From Ectocarpus siliculosus (taxonomy: Eukaryota > Sar > Phaeophyceae > Ectocarpales > Ectocarpaceae), in the NCBI GenBank assembly GCA_000310025.1, contig FN649727.1, positions 1,942,816 to 2,006,815 on the forward strand: a DNA stretch of 64,000 nt, read 5' to 3'. Below are positions 12,668 through 24,500 of this stretch, in pieces. Position 1 is the stretch's first letter. Each line of letters begins with the position of its first letter. The position numbers and the translations under genes are program-made. The notes under the pieces are model-generated. The model worked only from the letters and a program-made list of their open reading frames with translations, was not told the DNA's origin and searched no databases.

Positions 12668-15600
12668 CCGTATATTTCACCCCTTAATGGTAGAAGGCAC
12701 GGAAACTGCGAGCGATATGAAGAACTCTGTGCATAACGGTGCAACATCCAAACTGTTTCACCTTAAAGACCTCGGTCGTGGCTCTGTCCTCGTCCTCGAC
12801 GGCTTGAGCCAGTATCCGCCTGTTGCGAGTAGACGACATGGGCCCGAACGCGGGTTTGCGACCCCTTGCCTTGATCTCCTGCTCCAAATTGACCATAGCT
12901 AGCCAGGCCTTTTGATGTCAGCGGCGAGACGAGGAGATTCGTAGGCTTTGGAGCTGAACGACACTTCGCAAATCAACAATTAACACGTTTTATGTACGCT
13001 AGCCACGACCTGGGATTCCAAATCCTAACTGAGTGTTGTACAGGATTCGCTTTGGGTCCATATGGTCGCCGAATATCGCTCAGCACACCTGCTTGAACTC
13101 CTCGTACTCAATCACCCCGCTCTTGTCAGTGTCGACCTTGTCGAATAGCTCCTTCGTCTGCTCCTCGTTGAGTTTCCCCCCGGCGATGACCTCGGCAGCT
13201 TCCTGCCGATCAGTGTTTTCAATCAGATGCAGCGGTCGCGGCAGCATCAGGGAAAGGCAAACCAGACGGATGGAATTGAAGTGATTGCGTTGTGTTGAAG
13301 GCATTCTGCCGAGTTTTTTTTACGACAATGGTACCCACAGACCACCTCTTGTGTCTTGGGAGGCACAGAGCTCCTGTGTGCACCTCCTTACCGCGCCATT
13401 CCAAGCGAGTTGCTTGAGTGATCACTTGCATGTGTTCTAAAGGAGGTACACAAAGATGGCGCGAGCGCGTAGCGTTGGCGGTTGGTTTTTCAAGACCGCA
13501 GCAGTATGTTCCCACAGGTTCTCATGCAACGATCGCAGTTCAAAGAATTTCCATCATCCACCCCCCTCGTCACCCCCTTCCTCTCCACCGCCCTGCACGC
13601 CCCCTTTTATCGTCCTACTTGCGTTACAGTCAAAGGCGGCACTGCGTAGTAGTGCTCCGTTTGTTCGCACCTTGAACTCTACCCAGGAGATATCGCCCCC
13701 ACCATCGAGATCGAAGACGTTGAACGAGTCCAATGGGGTCAAGTACGAAGTCGTAGGCACCACGTCGTGCATCATGAGCGCTACCTCCAGCTCGGAAACC
13801 CCGATCATGCCCGTACCGCTCAAGTCGCAGGCCTTGAAGAGCTGTAGGGCTCTTCCCTCCATGATCACCAAGTTGAGCTCATCGAACGCCAGTTTGAAAC
13901 CTGCGGAATTGGTTCACCGTTATGACATTCGGGTGAAAGGTGAAGTACATTATTGCGTATCAGGCACAACTTGAGGTGCACCGAAATCAACGCCGGCTTC
14001 GTTTTGGCCTCGTGTGTAGACATCGTGCCTTTTTTCACCTTCGAAGTCGATTCCTTGATCCTCCGGAATGGACATTGCTTCCCACGCCTTTCGCGCCGTT
14101 CGAGTGTATTTCCGCACTCCCTTGAGTAGATCGTCGTCGGTTTTGACCGTAGGTGCCGCTTTCGCGTACCTGGCAGCAGCAGCGAAAACCCCTCGTCGAC
14201 ACAGAGTTTCTTGCGATGCAGCAGCTTATGTTTCATCCTATCGTTCTTGCCACAAACATGTGGTGCGATACCAGAAAATCCCGTACTTCGCCAACAGTAC
14301 CTGGTGACTCGATCTTTGTCCTCGGCAAGTCCGAGAACAACCTCCGAAGCCACGACGGGCCTTCTTTTCGGGACTATCCTCGCGTACGCGTAAATGATCG
14401 GTTCGTCCGTTTTAGGTTCGTCCGCCTTTCTCTTTGCGATCGCGATGCCCTTGTACCCGGTCGGGTTGGGAACCTGGAGCATACCCTGCGCGAAGGGTCC
14501 CAGGGGTGTTCCAGCCGCGTGAGGTGAAGTGATTATTGCTCGTCATTAGGCACGGCGCCGACGGTGTACTGCTGCGCAGCACGGGAGAGGGTGCCCGTAC
14601 ACGGGAGCACTTTCGATTGGCGCGAAGTCGATTGTCGATACAGCTTACGTTCTTTGCACGCAAGACTTTGTCAGAATGAACACGAACGCCAACAACAATT
14701 TCGATAACAAGTCAAAGTTACAAAAGCATCATTCTTGTAAGGAACCGCTCCACTGAACGTTCGCAGTCTATCGTCTAGGCACGGTAGTTCGAGCCCCAAT
14801 CTAGGGCCGTTCGTCCGTTTATATGCTTTACGGGCTCGTACAAGCACCTGCTCAAAGTTTCCGAAGGTGTCACCAAAGCAGATGCACCCCTCCTTCCCGA
14901 CTTCTAGTCGCAGCAAGAACGCTGTCTCCTCCAAGTCCGCCATTCTTGTCTTGGCTTTCTTTTTCGTGAGGAATACATACAGCCTCACACTGGCGTTCTG
15001 CTCTCTTTCCGCCCTCCTGAGCGCAGCCACACTCTCGTCACTCTCTTCGTCACCAGCCATCGCGATTTCTTGTGCTTCAACAGGTTTGAAGCGATTGACA
15101 CGGGCAATGTCGGTGAAGCTAAGCTTGTACACGGATCGAAGCTGCCGCACCTCCACGCTCCCTGTTACGTAGTCTGCCGCCCGCAAACGGTCGCCCTCCT
15201 GGGGTTCGAGCAATGTGGACGGGATTTCAATGCACGAGTTTCAGATCTTGACTACGAAGGTGTTGCCTAACAATGGATTGGATAGAAGAGTCCAGAGGAT
15301 ATCGCCGCTCACCCGCAGCGGATGATCGTGTGCTTTTGAATCTTTCGGATCACGTTCATTCGTTCAAGTCGTCGTCCCTACATCACTGATGTACAGTAGA
15401 TACGCACCATTTATGGAAAACGCACGATGGTCCGTAATTACCGCTCTCCATGGTTGACCACCCCAATGGCTCGTTTGTGCAATTTACCCAGGAGAGTGGC
15501 ACATCAACATGGATCCGATCATCATGTCATCATACCTTCAGGTCGCCGTATTGCTTCGTTGCCCACAAACCACCTGGCTCGTCGGCCCTTTCTTTGGAGA

Positions 15601-15700
15601 GTAAAGGAGCCACATCACTAGCAAGAGCCATGAGGAAATCAGCGACCGCGAAGAGCGGAGGGATACTGTCACCGCTCGGCCCTCCGCACCGCTCGAAGCT
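3753..15700 (-). CDS. EF-hand, coiled-coil and leucine-rich-repeat protein
   Basis: This is an intron-rich minus-strand gene. Exons inferred in transcript order: 15700-15536, 15198-14722, 14485-14301, 13900-13671, 13202-13089, 12908-12771, 12246-12108, 11810-11699, 11241-11090, 10345-10211, 9366-9223, 8290-8176, 7961-7893, 7549-7466, 7022-6907, 6526-6319, 5954-5710, 5350-5200, 4953-4846, 4754-4530, 3962-3753 (stop). The first three exons encode an unrecognised N-terminal region. Next come EF-hand loops: a degenerate DLSGTGMIGVSELE, then DLDGGGDISWVEF and a canonical DTDKSGVIEYEEF, which should bind calcium. A basic coiled coil follows (QRRLMMKREQAERSRQRLEQ). About a dozen 23-residue LRRs follow, with the pattern LPxxhGxLxxLxxLDLSxN. 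The C-terminal part (VLEWVRAQRMFHDHATEEW) is unrecognised. Most junction phases agree. Two do not (14301/13900 and 12771/12246), so small exons may be missing, and the start codon is not found. No Roc/COR, NB-ARC, kinase or membrane segment was seen. Calcium-regulated scaffolding is an inference. Confidence 0.8.
8978..9215. repeat. MITE-like repeat cluster with GTCGGAGAGA termini
   Basis: The motif GTCGGAGAGAnnGCACCGGGGTGC occurs in direct orientation at about 8985, 9050 and 9122, and inverted at 9182-9215. Read on the minus strand, the inverted copy begins CCGTAATAGTCGGAGAGGTG. That terminus closely matches the inverted repeats of the element at 39355-39579, so both belong to one family. It lies in an intron of the EF-hand/LRR gene. 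Confidence 0.6.
9719..9830 (+). repeat. SINE-like dispersed repeat, copy B
   Basis: A G run is followed by GTACTCATAGTCGTGCATGC and then CGTAGTCGTTAGACCATTGA. Downstream come GGACGGAGCATGCC and a B-box-like GGGTTCTCACCGGACC. It shares the core and the GGACGGAGCAT block with the copy at about 54245-54345. It lies in an intron of the EF-hand/LRR gene. Confidence 0.55.
12625..12666. repeat. GA/CAGA microsatellite
   Basis: A (GA)n run passes directly into (CAGA)n within an intron of the EF-hand/LRR gene. Confidence 0.9.
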
Positions 15701-15990
15701 CTCGCGAGAGAGACAGACAGAGAAGCGAGAGGGGTGGAAGAGAGCGTCCAGCGGCGTGACACATGTCCTGGTTCCGTTTCGCTTGCCCGATTCTCCCGCA
15801 AAACACCCACGGAACCCCCGAGACTGTCGGTTTAGAAGCACCGCAGCCGCAGCACCGCAGCCAGCTCACAGCCCACAGCCCGTGCCAGCTGTTGATCCAC
15901 AGCTCCACAGCCTAGCACCTGGTACTACTGCAGCGCCCCCTCTGCGTGGCTTCAAAGGTTCATTCGCAGAGAGGGGCAAAGAAGGGTGCC
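15701..15990. promoter_or_regulatory. Short head-to-head interval between the LRR and TauE/SafE genes
   Basis: About 290 bp separates the 5'-most exon found for the minus-strand EF-hand/LRR gene from the ATG of the plus-strand TauE/SafE gene. It contains a GCAGCCGCAG/CACAGCCCACAG-type short repeat at about 15840-15915. If no upstream LRR-gene exon is missing, the interval must hold both promoters. No TATA-like element was singled out. Confidence 0.35.
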
Positions 15991-18900
15991 ATGATCCACA
16001 CAAGATGCCTGGGAGGAGTGTTCCTGGTTTGCAGTGCCGTAAACGGTGGAGCTTTTCTGTTGAACCCTGCCGCACGACACGACGTCATCACGAGCGTGCA
16101 GCAGCAGCGCGATGCAAGAACAACAACAGCTGCTTTAGTAGAACGCACAGGCAGGTGCCGCTCTCGAGTGCCGTCACGGGTCTTGGCAACAGACGGCGAT
16201 AGCAACGAAGCTGCGCTCGCTTCCGAAAACGTACGATATAGCACAGGGAAAGCTGTTGTTGGAGCAGCAGCAACAGCAGCAGCAGCCGCTGCTGTAGCGA
16301 TTGTGTCACATCCAGCAGCTGCTGGCGCAGCAACCGATGTGTTAGGTGAGTGTTTGAGTACGGGCGGTTCGGGGCATGCAGTATCGCGGGGCGGGCACGA
16401 CGCTGTAGGTTGCACAGATCTATTTTGGTTTCACTACAAGCAGTCGTTGACGACTCAAGCAGGGTCGATGATTGCTGTACAGCAGTAGTAAATAGGTGCA
16501 ATGTACTTCGTGGGAACTTCCCTACCTCGTGTCCAAACCTCTGTCGAACGCTCTTGAAACGAGATAAAGGGTGATATATACGGTAGGCACGTCACAGAGG
16601 AACTCTTCCGTGTCATCCCGGACCGTAGCCCTTCAGTTAGAGGGACAAGGCGGTAGAGTGTTTAGTGAGCTACTGCGGGCGACGGTTTGTACAAGGGGTG
16701 ACAAAAAATAACTCTAGTGCCGGTCCGTGCTCTCTGTCGGTACAATACGGCAGCAATACGGGCCCGGAGATGAGAAACGTCAAGATCGGGTCGAGACTCA
16801 GGTTCTTTTACTTCGTGGTCACTGTCGAGCATAGGGTGCTTCACGTTGTTATATTGAATTTAGTGTGAGGATCCACCGCTGACGTGTGTTTCTTAGTCCA
16901 ATTTTCTTATCCTTCGTGAGAACGTGAGCCTCTGTGTCTCAACAAAATATTTCCAAACTGCGGGCCCGCATTACTGCTGAATGTATGCATTTGCCCACAG
17001 AGCTTCAGGCGGGCCTTGAGTCAAACCCCATGGCATCCTCATCAGCGCTGGCTAGTAGTGCCATCACTTAGCCGGTAATCCCAAAAAGCCTTCCGTTTTT
17101 CTAATGCCAGCAGCGGGAGCAGAAGTCGGAGCGGGAGCGGGGCTCCAGATTTCGGCGACAATATCCCAAGTGTTGGCGGATCCGGCAAGCGCTCTCGCCG
17201 CCAACCCGGAGTGGACGCGGTACGCTTTCATGTTTCCGGTGGGCATCTTGGTTGCGACGTGCGCCCAAACGGCCGGGATCGGTGGCGCAGCTCTCACGGC
17301 CCCGGTGTTTCTATTGGGGTTCCCGCTTTTGGGCCCAGATTATCCCCTGCACTCGGTGGCGGCAAGCGTGGCGACCGCAATACTGTGTGAAGCGTTCGGG
17401 TTTTCTTCAGGTGAGAAGGAGAGACAAACATTCGTAAACGGAGGTATGGGCTACATATCACGCATGCAGTTCGAAATCATTACATCTAGGTTGATGTGTG
17501 ACATGTGGCTCCCCTCCCCCCCTTTTCTAACGGCTTCGCCATGATTTCCGAGCTTGGGCTGCAAGGAACGAGATTACGCTATGGCGTTGTCATTAGGAAA
17601 TCGTCCACGACACAGTCGAATCCGCACCCTGGCTCACGACAGCCGGGCATGAGTTAATTACTTCACCGTGGTGTATGTTCAGTCTTGACTTTGTGGTGGT
17701 GCTTTGCACCCGACGTACACCACAGAAAATAAACGGCAATCCTAAACCCGTGCTCGGCTTCTGGTTCCGGCCCCAAAACAAGCCGAACAGCGGAAAGATA
17801 AACGTGTCCATGTAGGAGTTAACGCGTGCTGTGGTGTTCCTACCTTTCCGATGGTCGTTGTCATGTTTCGGCGGTTTTTCGCTTGTGAAAGGTAAAACCC
17901 TTTTCAGTGTTTTTCTCTAGACGCAAGGAACCCAACAAACGGCAAACGTTTTCCCGACATCGGTTGAAGAATGTCAGATTTATTGCTGAAACCGATACCA
18001 CTGAAAGGGGCAACCTGTCCGTACAGCAAGCTGCATATTTCGAATCATACGTGACCCCAGTGCTGCTCGGGTGCTTGCGGGCAGGTTTGCTGGGCTACTT
18101 TCGGCGAGGCCTTATCGACCCAGGCTCCGCCCTGCCTTTCATCCTGGCGTCGATCCCGTCGTGCCTCCTGGGGGCTCTGATCGTGCCTTACGCCGACGAG
18201 CGAGTGCTCAAGGCCATCTACGCCGTGTTCATGCTGGGGCTGAGCGCCTACCTCTTGCTGGATGAGCAAGGGTGAATAACGGAGCGAGTGGGGCGGTGTG
18301 CGTGCTTGCAAGCACGAATGGGTTGATTTTGGTCACCACTTTGGTTCTTGCGTTGTTGCTGTGTCCCACGAGGACATGTTTACTACCTGTCTAGTCGTGT
18401 GTAGAGTGTCCTGCCGTCTGTGTCATTATTGGCAAATGAGACGACACTCAGGCATGTGTTGTGAATGGGGGTATGTGCGCCGCAAGCGCGTGGATGTTAC
18501 GTTACTCATCAGCCACATTTTTCAGGGGGTTCATCTGGTAAGCATGCTACTTGTAACACAACATATAAATCGTGTGTTCTTCAGCGTCTTGCATGGTATT
18601 TTTTCACCTCCTCCTTACTCGCCCTACTGCATCCCGCGGGGATGCCACGTCGACCTTTTTGTCTCCCTTGGTCTCTCACGTGGTCTTATTTACAGCGATC
18701 ATTGCGTGCACTCGGGGGTGGGCGTGGTTTACAATGTGTTTGGCTCATGGAATTTTTGTCCTGATGCTGCGCTCTCGTCTCTCTTCCATGGTGCGGGTCA
18801 GGTCTGAGTCCTTAGTCCCGGAGGAGTGCTCCGTGGAGGAACTGGAGAGCGGAGACATGAAGGCGATTTGCACGTCGGAGGGTACAGAGTACATTTACAG

Positions 18901-20980
18901 GGTGAGCGACGTAGCTGTTGTCGTTCGATCGTAGGTGTGAGTGGGGCATGGAACATGTGGAGTGATGTTGTTTGAGGAGCAGGTAGGCACAACGATAGGC
19001 GGAGAGGAAGGAGGATGAGAACGTCGTGAGGGGCGGGTCGATGTTGAGGATTACCGTATGCCATGGTTTGTGTCTTGGTGCCGTGGAACAAGCAGCAGGC
19101 CTCACTTTGCCGAGCGCTCGTATTTCAATTCACCGCACCGCACAACTAGCTTGCGTGAGTCCGACACTCGAGTAGTGTACAGTGTACAGACATGGACGAC
19201 ACCCCCATCAAAAGAGAGACTCTCCCCCCCCCTAAAAAAAAAATATAGCCGGTGCACCGCCGAAACCTCGAGAACGCCCCGGGGGCCGTCCGTTGTGTCT
19301 TTCAAATCGCCCCTCCATCGTACCTTGGAAAAGCCCCGGGGGGCTATTTTTCGCTCATTTTTCCTATCCCCCCGGGGGGAGGAGGTCACAGAACCGCTGT
19401 TTGTGTTCCCACAGCCTGTTTGTTGCCGGTTGTTGTTGATGAGGTTGTTGCTGATATTGACTGCTGTTGTCACTACTTACCTCATTCTTCCAAGTGAACA
19501 CATATCCCTCAGATCCTACTCTTTATGTACGTGTGTCTGTTCTTCCTGAATCCCCACACCCTGACCTCCACACGGGAGTTTTTTTTTTGGTGGAAAGATG
19601 GCAGGATCCCCCCCCCCCCTACGTTTTGAACATGCCCTGGGCTTTATTTTTCATCTGCATTTTTCCGCCGTTCTCAAAGGGATATTAAGGGATGCGCACA
19701 TAAGCATGTAACATTGCATGAAAGAAAGAAAACAGCGAAAAACATTTTTCGCTGGGATTGATCCCGCGACCTAGCCCTTGGCAGGGTTGAGCGGCACATT
19801 TGTATGGGTCGCCATCATCTACATCAACATGGAATATGGGCAGCAACCTCACCTTTGGAGCAGCATTTCCTTACGTGTTTAGAAGGCACGATCAGATACT
19901 GGGCCTGTGGACTGTTGCGGATTAGGGGTGTCCAGAAGATGAGGAGGCAAGAGGGAGAGGGAGAGAGAGAGAGAGGGAGAGAGAGAGACGGGCGGTGCTC
20001 CCATGAGATGCGCGCTTGCTTATGGTGAACTTAATGCAACAACAAACACAAAGATAAAGAAATACGTCCACCGCCAATAGCAACGATGTCTGTCTTGTCA
20101 AGTCAGAGATGGCACCCTGTCACCCAATTTTCTCGTGGCTGCTGCTTCGTGATGGAACTGGCCTTCGTGCGAACAGAAACCGGATTTCGGGACAGGGAGC
20201 GGGTTGTCGACAGCCTTCGGGGGCCTCATGACGGGGATGTTGGGTGTGGGGATTGGAGAGGTCGTCATACCGCAGCTGGTGAAGAAAAACGGCGTGCCCC
20301 TGCCTGTTGCAGCGGGGACGTCCATATTGGTGGTGTTCCTCAACGCCGTAGGTGAGTGACGGGAGGCGACGGAAGCTGTCGCTGGCGTGCACGGCACGAT
20401 TCTCCGTATTCCATGTTCCTACCAGTGTTGTAGCTTGTCTCGCACTCCCGTCACGTCTTCAGCATTGGGGCCTAGTACAGCTTTCACCTCCTACTCCTAC
20501 GGTAGTTCATGCCACCTGCCGTCGGTGCGACTTGCTTTTGTCCCGGTAGGCTTACGCTCGCCTAGGTGTTTGTTGCACCTTGCACCTGACCTCGGCGCAC
20601 CCCAGAGCACCTTTTAGGTTTTCGGTTTCACCTATTCTCCAACCCTGGCTCATCTCGCGCTCCTACCTCTTGCATGAACCCTGCCCGACCCCCCACACCT
20701 CAACGTGTCCACGGCGCGTGATAATTCCACGGAAGCAGTGGCGGCCGGGACTCAGATCGGCGGAATCGTGTCTCGAGGGGGCGAGGACGTACCGTGGAAC
20801 CTGATCGCCTTCATCGTGCCGGGCGTGGTTATCGGGGGACAGCTGGCTCCGAAGATGCAGGGCCGTTTGTCGCAGAGGACGATGGAGAAAGTCTTGGCAG
20901 GCGTATTTGGTGGGGTAGGCGTGACCTTTGCTGCGATATCAGTGAAAACGCTTTTGTCGTTAACTTCTGTATCCACCTAG
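15991..20980 (+). CDS. TauE/SafE-family anion exporter, predicted plastid-targeted
   Basis: Six exons (15991-16345, 17111-17410, 18085-18271, 18802-18901, 20177-20351, 20739-20980) join in consistent phase into about 452 residues. The chosen start gives MIHTRCLGGVFLVCSAVNGG followed by AFLLNP: a hydrophobic signal peptide, then an AF motif of the type that marks heterokont plastid presequences, then an Arg/Gln/Ser-rich stretch. An in-frame ATG further upstream at 15946 would mask this signal. The family core follows with two similar halves: VGILVATCAQTAGIGGAALT in the first, FGGLMTGMLGVGIGEVVIPQ in the second, with about eight membrane segments in all. TauE/SafE proteins move sulfite, sulfoacetate or related organic anions. 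The substrate cannot be read from sequence. Plastid envelope location is inferred. The central soluble loop is carried by the 100-bp fourth exon. Confidence 0.88.
19265..19690. repeat. GC-palindrome repeats with T-rich tails in a TauE intron
   Basis: Within intron 4 of the TauE/SafE gene, GCCCCGGGGGGCTATTTTTC followed by a T-rich stretch (about 19333-19366) is echoed by GCCCTGGGCTTTATTTTTCA (about 19632-19665). Further CCCCGGGG blocks and C runs lie between. Related CCCCGGGGCT blocks occur near 38990 and 39330. The element type is not determined. Confidence 0.35.
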
Positions 20981-21514
20981 TCTTTGGAAATATGCGTGAT
21001 TATGGTTTTATGTGGGGTGGTTTAAATGGTGTTTTTCTTCCATAGACTATTCGTGGCCTCCCGTCGTAGGTTCCACCGCAACATCGTTGCCATCGCTGAT
21101 AGAGTTCATTGTTGGTGTTACCTTTGTAATGGCTGATCGGGTTGTGGACGTAAAGGCTGTTGAGAAAATTCACTTTGTTGCCTAGCATTTGTGCGGCCGA
21201 GGGTTCAACGTATTTCGTAACCACTTGAACGTCGCCCGAAGATTCTCATGGCAATGGCTTGCTTTTTTTGTGCCGTTGCAGCGCCACCCACGCATTCCAT
21301 TCAAGTACACACTAAAGGGTACATAAAACCCACAACCAACACCCAAACAACAGTCGACACCCCTCCACATTGGAACAGGACGAAGACGCCACCTCCTTGT
21401 CACATCACGACAAACATCTCACACACTAGACTTATACACTCCCCTAGATAGAAACACGAAGAACACGGCTTCAAACACCCGCGGCTCTAAATATTTGCAC
21501 GGAGCGGAGCTCCG

Positions 21515-24500
21515 TCACTTCTCTGCGACAGGATTGGCATGTATAGTGACGTGCTTGATGATAATTTCGGTCAAGGGTCTCTCTTTTTTCCCCACGGGCG
21601 CTTTTTCGATCACGTCCAGCACATCAAGTCCGTCGATAACCTGCAGCCGAAACACAGGGTAGAGGCAGGGTCCACAGGCGGAGAGTGCAGGGAGGCAACT
21701 ATAAGCCGTCGTGCACAAGCGCTAGCCACGCAATTTCACAACTGCGCACATGTGTGATAGCCTACATAGTCCAAACTGCTGCAAGCGCGTTAAGGGGAGG
21801 GCCGCCAAAGGATGAGCGTTCATGACCTATTATGCTGGAGACAGATTATTTTAATTTAATCCGAAATTCTCGTCGATATCTCTTCGATTTCCTACACGCC
21901 CTAGATCTAGTCTCCTCACCAAATTTCGACAAAAACAGAGTACTACAGTACCGCCTATATTCCAGAGCTAAATTATTACTCCCTTCCTTTCCAGTCCACA
22001 CAACCGGGAGTCAAACATGGCGCTTGGGGTCTCTGAACGCTCTAAAAAGCTTTTTCCGGCCCCGCACCTTTCCAAACACGGTGTAGACGTTGTTGAGATG
22101 TGGTTGTCTTGTGTAGGTGATGAAGAACTGGCTCTTGTTGGTGTTGGGTCCCTTGCTTGCCATCGATACCTGCGTACGTTCGAGAACAGCAAAAAATCGA
22201 AATGGTGAGTCATGTGAGACAGAAGCCATGTCCAGCTGACGAAGACGGGCTGTCATCGTGAGCGCAATATTGTTTGTACCTGGTGGAGGCTGCAGCCCTT
22301 GGTACAAGCACTGTGTACGCCGTGATGGATTCGACCGAAATAATCGAACTGCCCGATCGTAACACGTGCCTGAATAGCTGTTGTTCGTGTGGTACGGCGT
22401 GCGTGAAACAAGTCGGCTTCGCCAATAGCCATGGCTCAGCTGTTTGAAAACTATCATTCCTCCAACTCCTGAATACAATAGCAGCTTCAAGTAAGACGTC
22501 AGCTAGCAGTGTGTCCAACACCCCCAAGCAAGAGTTATCGGTCGCTCTCACCATCCCTCTTCGGTCGTGCTTGTTGTCCGGGTGGAACTCGTCCGGGAAC
22601 GGCCCGCCCCAGATGCTCTCCCCGCCCTTGCCCGTGCCCAGAGGATCCCCGCCCTGGACCATGAACCCCTTGATATTTCGGTGGAACTTGGTCCCATCAT
22701 AGTAGCCGCTGCACGTTCCGAACGACGGGGAGAGAGAGGGCTCGTTCGTTTATTTTGCCTACTCCGGTGTGGAATCTTCTCTTTGCTGCCCGCCTATTAT
22801 GATCTACGGTAACGGTTCCCCCCACCTAGTGAGTGTCTCCCCCCGAAACCTTCCCAGCCCAGTGTAGGGTAAAATAGGCCCGCTCACGCGTCCCCAGCCA
22901 GTTCCCTTCATTCCTTCATCAGAGTACCGGAGCGGAAAAAGCTTCGGGGTTCAGGTTCCAGCCAACTGCTGCCGGTGTCGTATGCATGTAGGTTCGAGTA
23001 CAAGCTTCCACCACACCACCGACGAGAAAGTACCTTCGATGTCCCAGCTTCCCGCCCATCGACAACTGTTCAGTGGTCGATGGGCGGGAAGCTGGGACAT
23101 CGGAGAGACTACTGTACAACGTCGGTGGTGGGCTGGACGCTCGAACTCGAAGCTACGGCACCGGCAGCGGTGGACTGGAATCTCAGCCGGGAAGCTACTT
23201 CCGCTCCTTTGTCGTGAGAGAAGTAACCAGAAACGGGTATACCCGGGTGGATTATCACCATTTCAGGGTACACTTGGAAATCAACACGACACCAATCTCC
23301 GACAGCATCCGCCGTAGATCGCGGCGAAACCAATAAACCACTGTCTGTCCTGTGTCCTGTGCCTCGGAAGCATGATGCACGAGGCAGGTCGTGCCCGTTT
23401 TTCTCTCTCTCTGTGCCTCTCTCTCTCTCTGTGCTTTTACTGATCAGCACCACACCGAACGAACTCGCGCTCAAGCGAGTCCGGCCCTCTGTCGAGAGTA
23501 TCCTATGGAGGCGGTGCCCATCAACGAGCGAGCGTTGTTGGTGGTTTGGTTGTGGGTATGTATGTGCGGTACACGGTATGTGCGGTACATGTTTTTTTCT
23601 GCGGGTTTTATGCTAGAGCGTCGGGCGCCGGGATTATATGACCATTTCTGGGTACAAAATCGACCTCTTCCGGTTACCAGCAACCAATATCGGTCACACC
23701 AGAGGGTCCTAATGCCAGCGGTAGTTGTACCCGATGGAGGTTTCTTCCGAAATGGGTACGACGGTTTTTCGGCCAATCAGCTGACAGCCTGGGGCTGCAA
23801 GCGTGTTGATTTCTAAGTGTACCCTAAAGTGGTGATAAAGTACCCGGGTATACCCGTTTCTGGTTATTGGTCTTGTTGTGACGGAAGAACCGCTGTCGAT
23901 GGGCGGGAAGCCGGACATCGAGGAGACTACACCGTCGGTGGTGGGCTGGACGCTCGAACTCGAAGCTACATCGGCAGCGGTGGACTGGAATCTGAACCGC
24001 GAAGCTACTTCGCTCCTGTGTTCTGAAGGAAGCACCGCTGTCGATGGGCGGGAAGCCGGGCATCGAGGAGACTACACCATCGGTGGTGAGCTGGAAGCTC
24101 GAACTCGAAGCTACGGCACCGGCAGCAGCGAAGCTACATTTTTCGCTCCCGGTACTCTGAGAAGGGAAGGTCAAGACTTTTGACATGGGCCGGAAAGGAT
24201 TGCTATAATAGCCACTTGATTTACAAGACAACACAGGCGGTGGCCGCATGTACTTAACGTATTGGGGGGGCGTACATTTTGTGCCGGCCTTCGTGGACAC
24301 GTCTGCTGGCGCAAGTGAATACATGTACAGTACATTTTGTGCTGGCCTTCGTGGACACGTCTGCTGGCGTAAGTGAATACATGTACAGTACACGAGCATT
24401 GACGAGCATCGTGCTGGTGCTGTTGTCCGAGCTCAAACTGAAGTGAAGTGCAATGAAAAATATCATATGGTTCTGCGAGCAGTCAGCGTTGGACCTTGTG

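Noticed and set aside
14412-14663. Alternative minus frame over the third N-terminal exon
   Set aside because: The frame used (GMLQVPNPTGYKGIAIAKRK) joins in phase 0 with the upstream exon; the alternative does not.
3753-15700. Assignment of the LRR gene to the ROCO or NB-ARC families
   Set aside because: No GTPase P-loop, COR or NB-ARC motif is visible in any exon.
18298-18807. 169-codon frame after the third TauE exon
   Set aside because: It lies in an intron, shows no family motif, and the true fourth exon at 18802-18901 uses another frame.
19745-19795. Possible tRNA at GGGATTGATCCC (either strand)
   Set aside because: Only a B-box-like word is present; no D arm or anticodon stem can be drawn.
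23817-24399. Overlapping frames on both strands near the PPIL3 intron repeats
   Set aside because: They follow the repeat unit rather than a conserved protein, and lie inside an intron.
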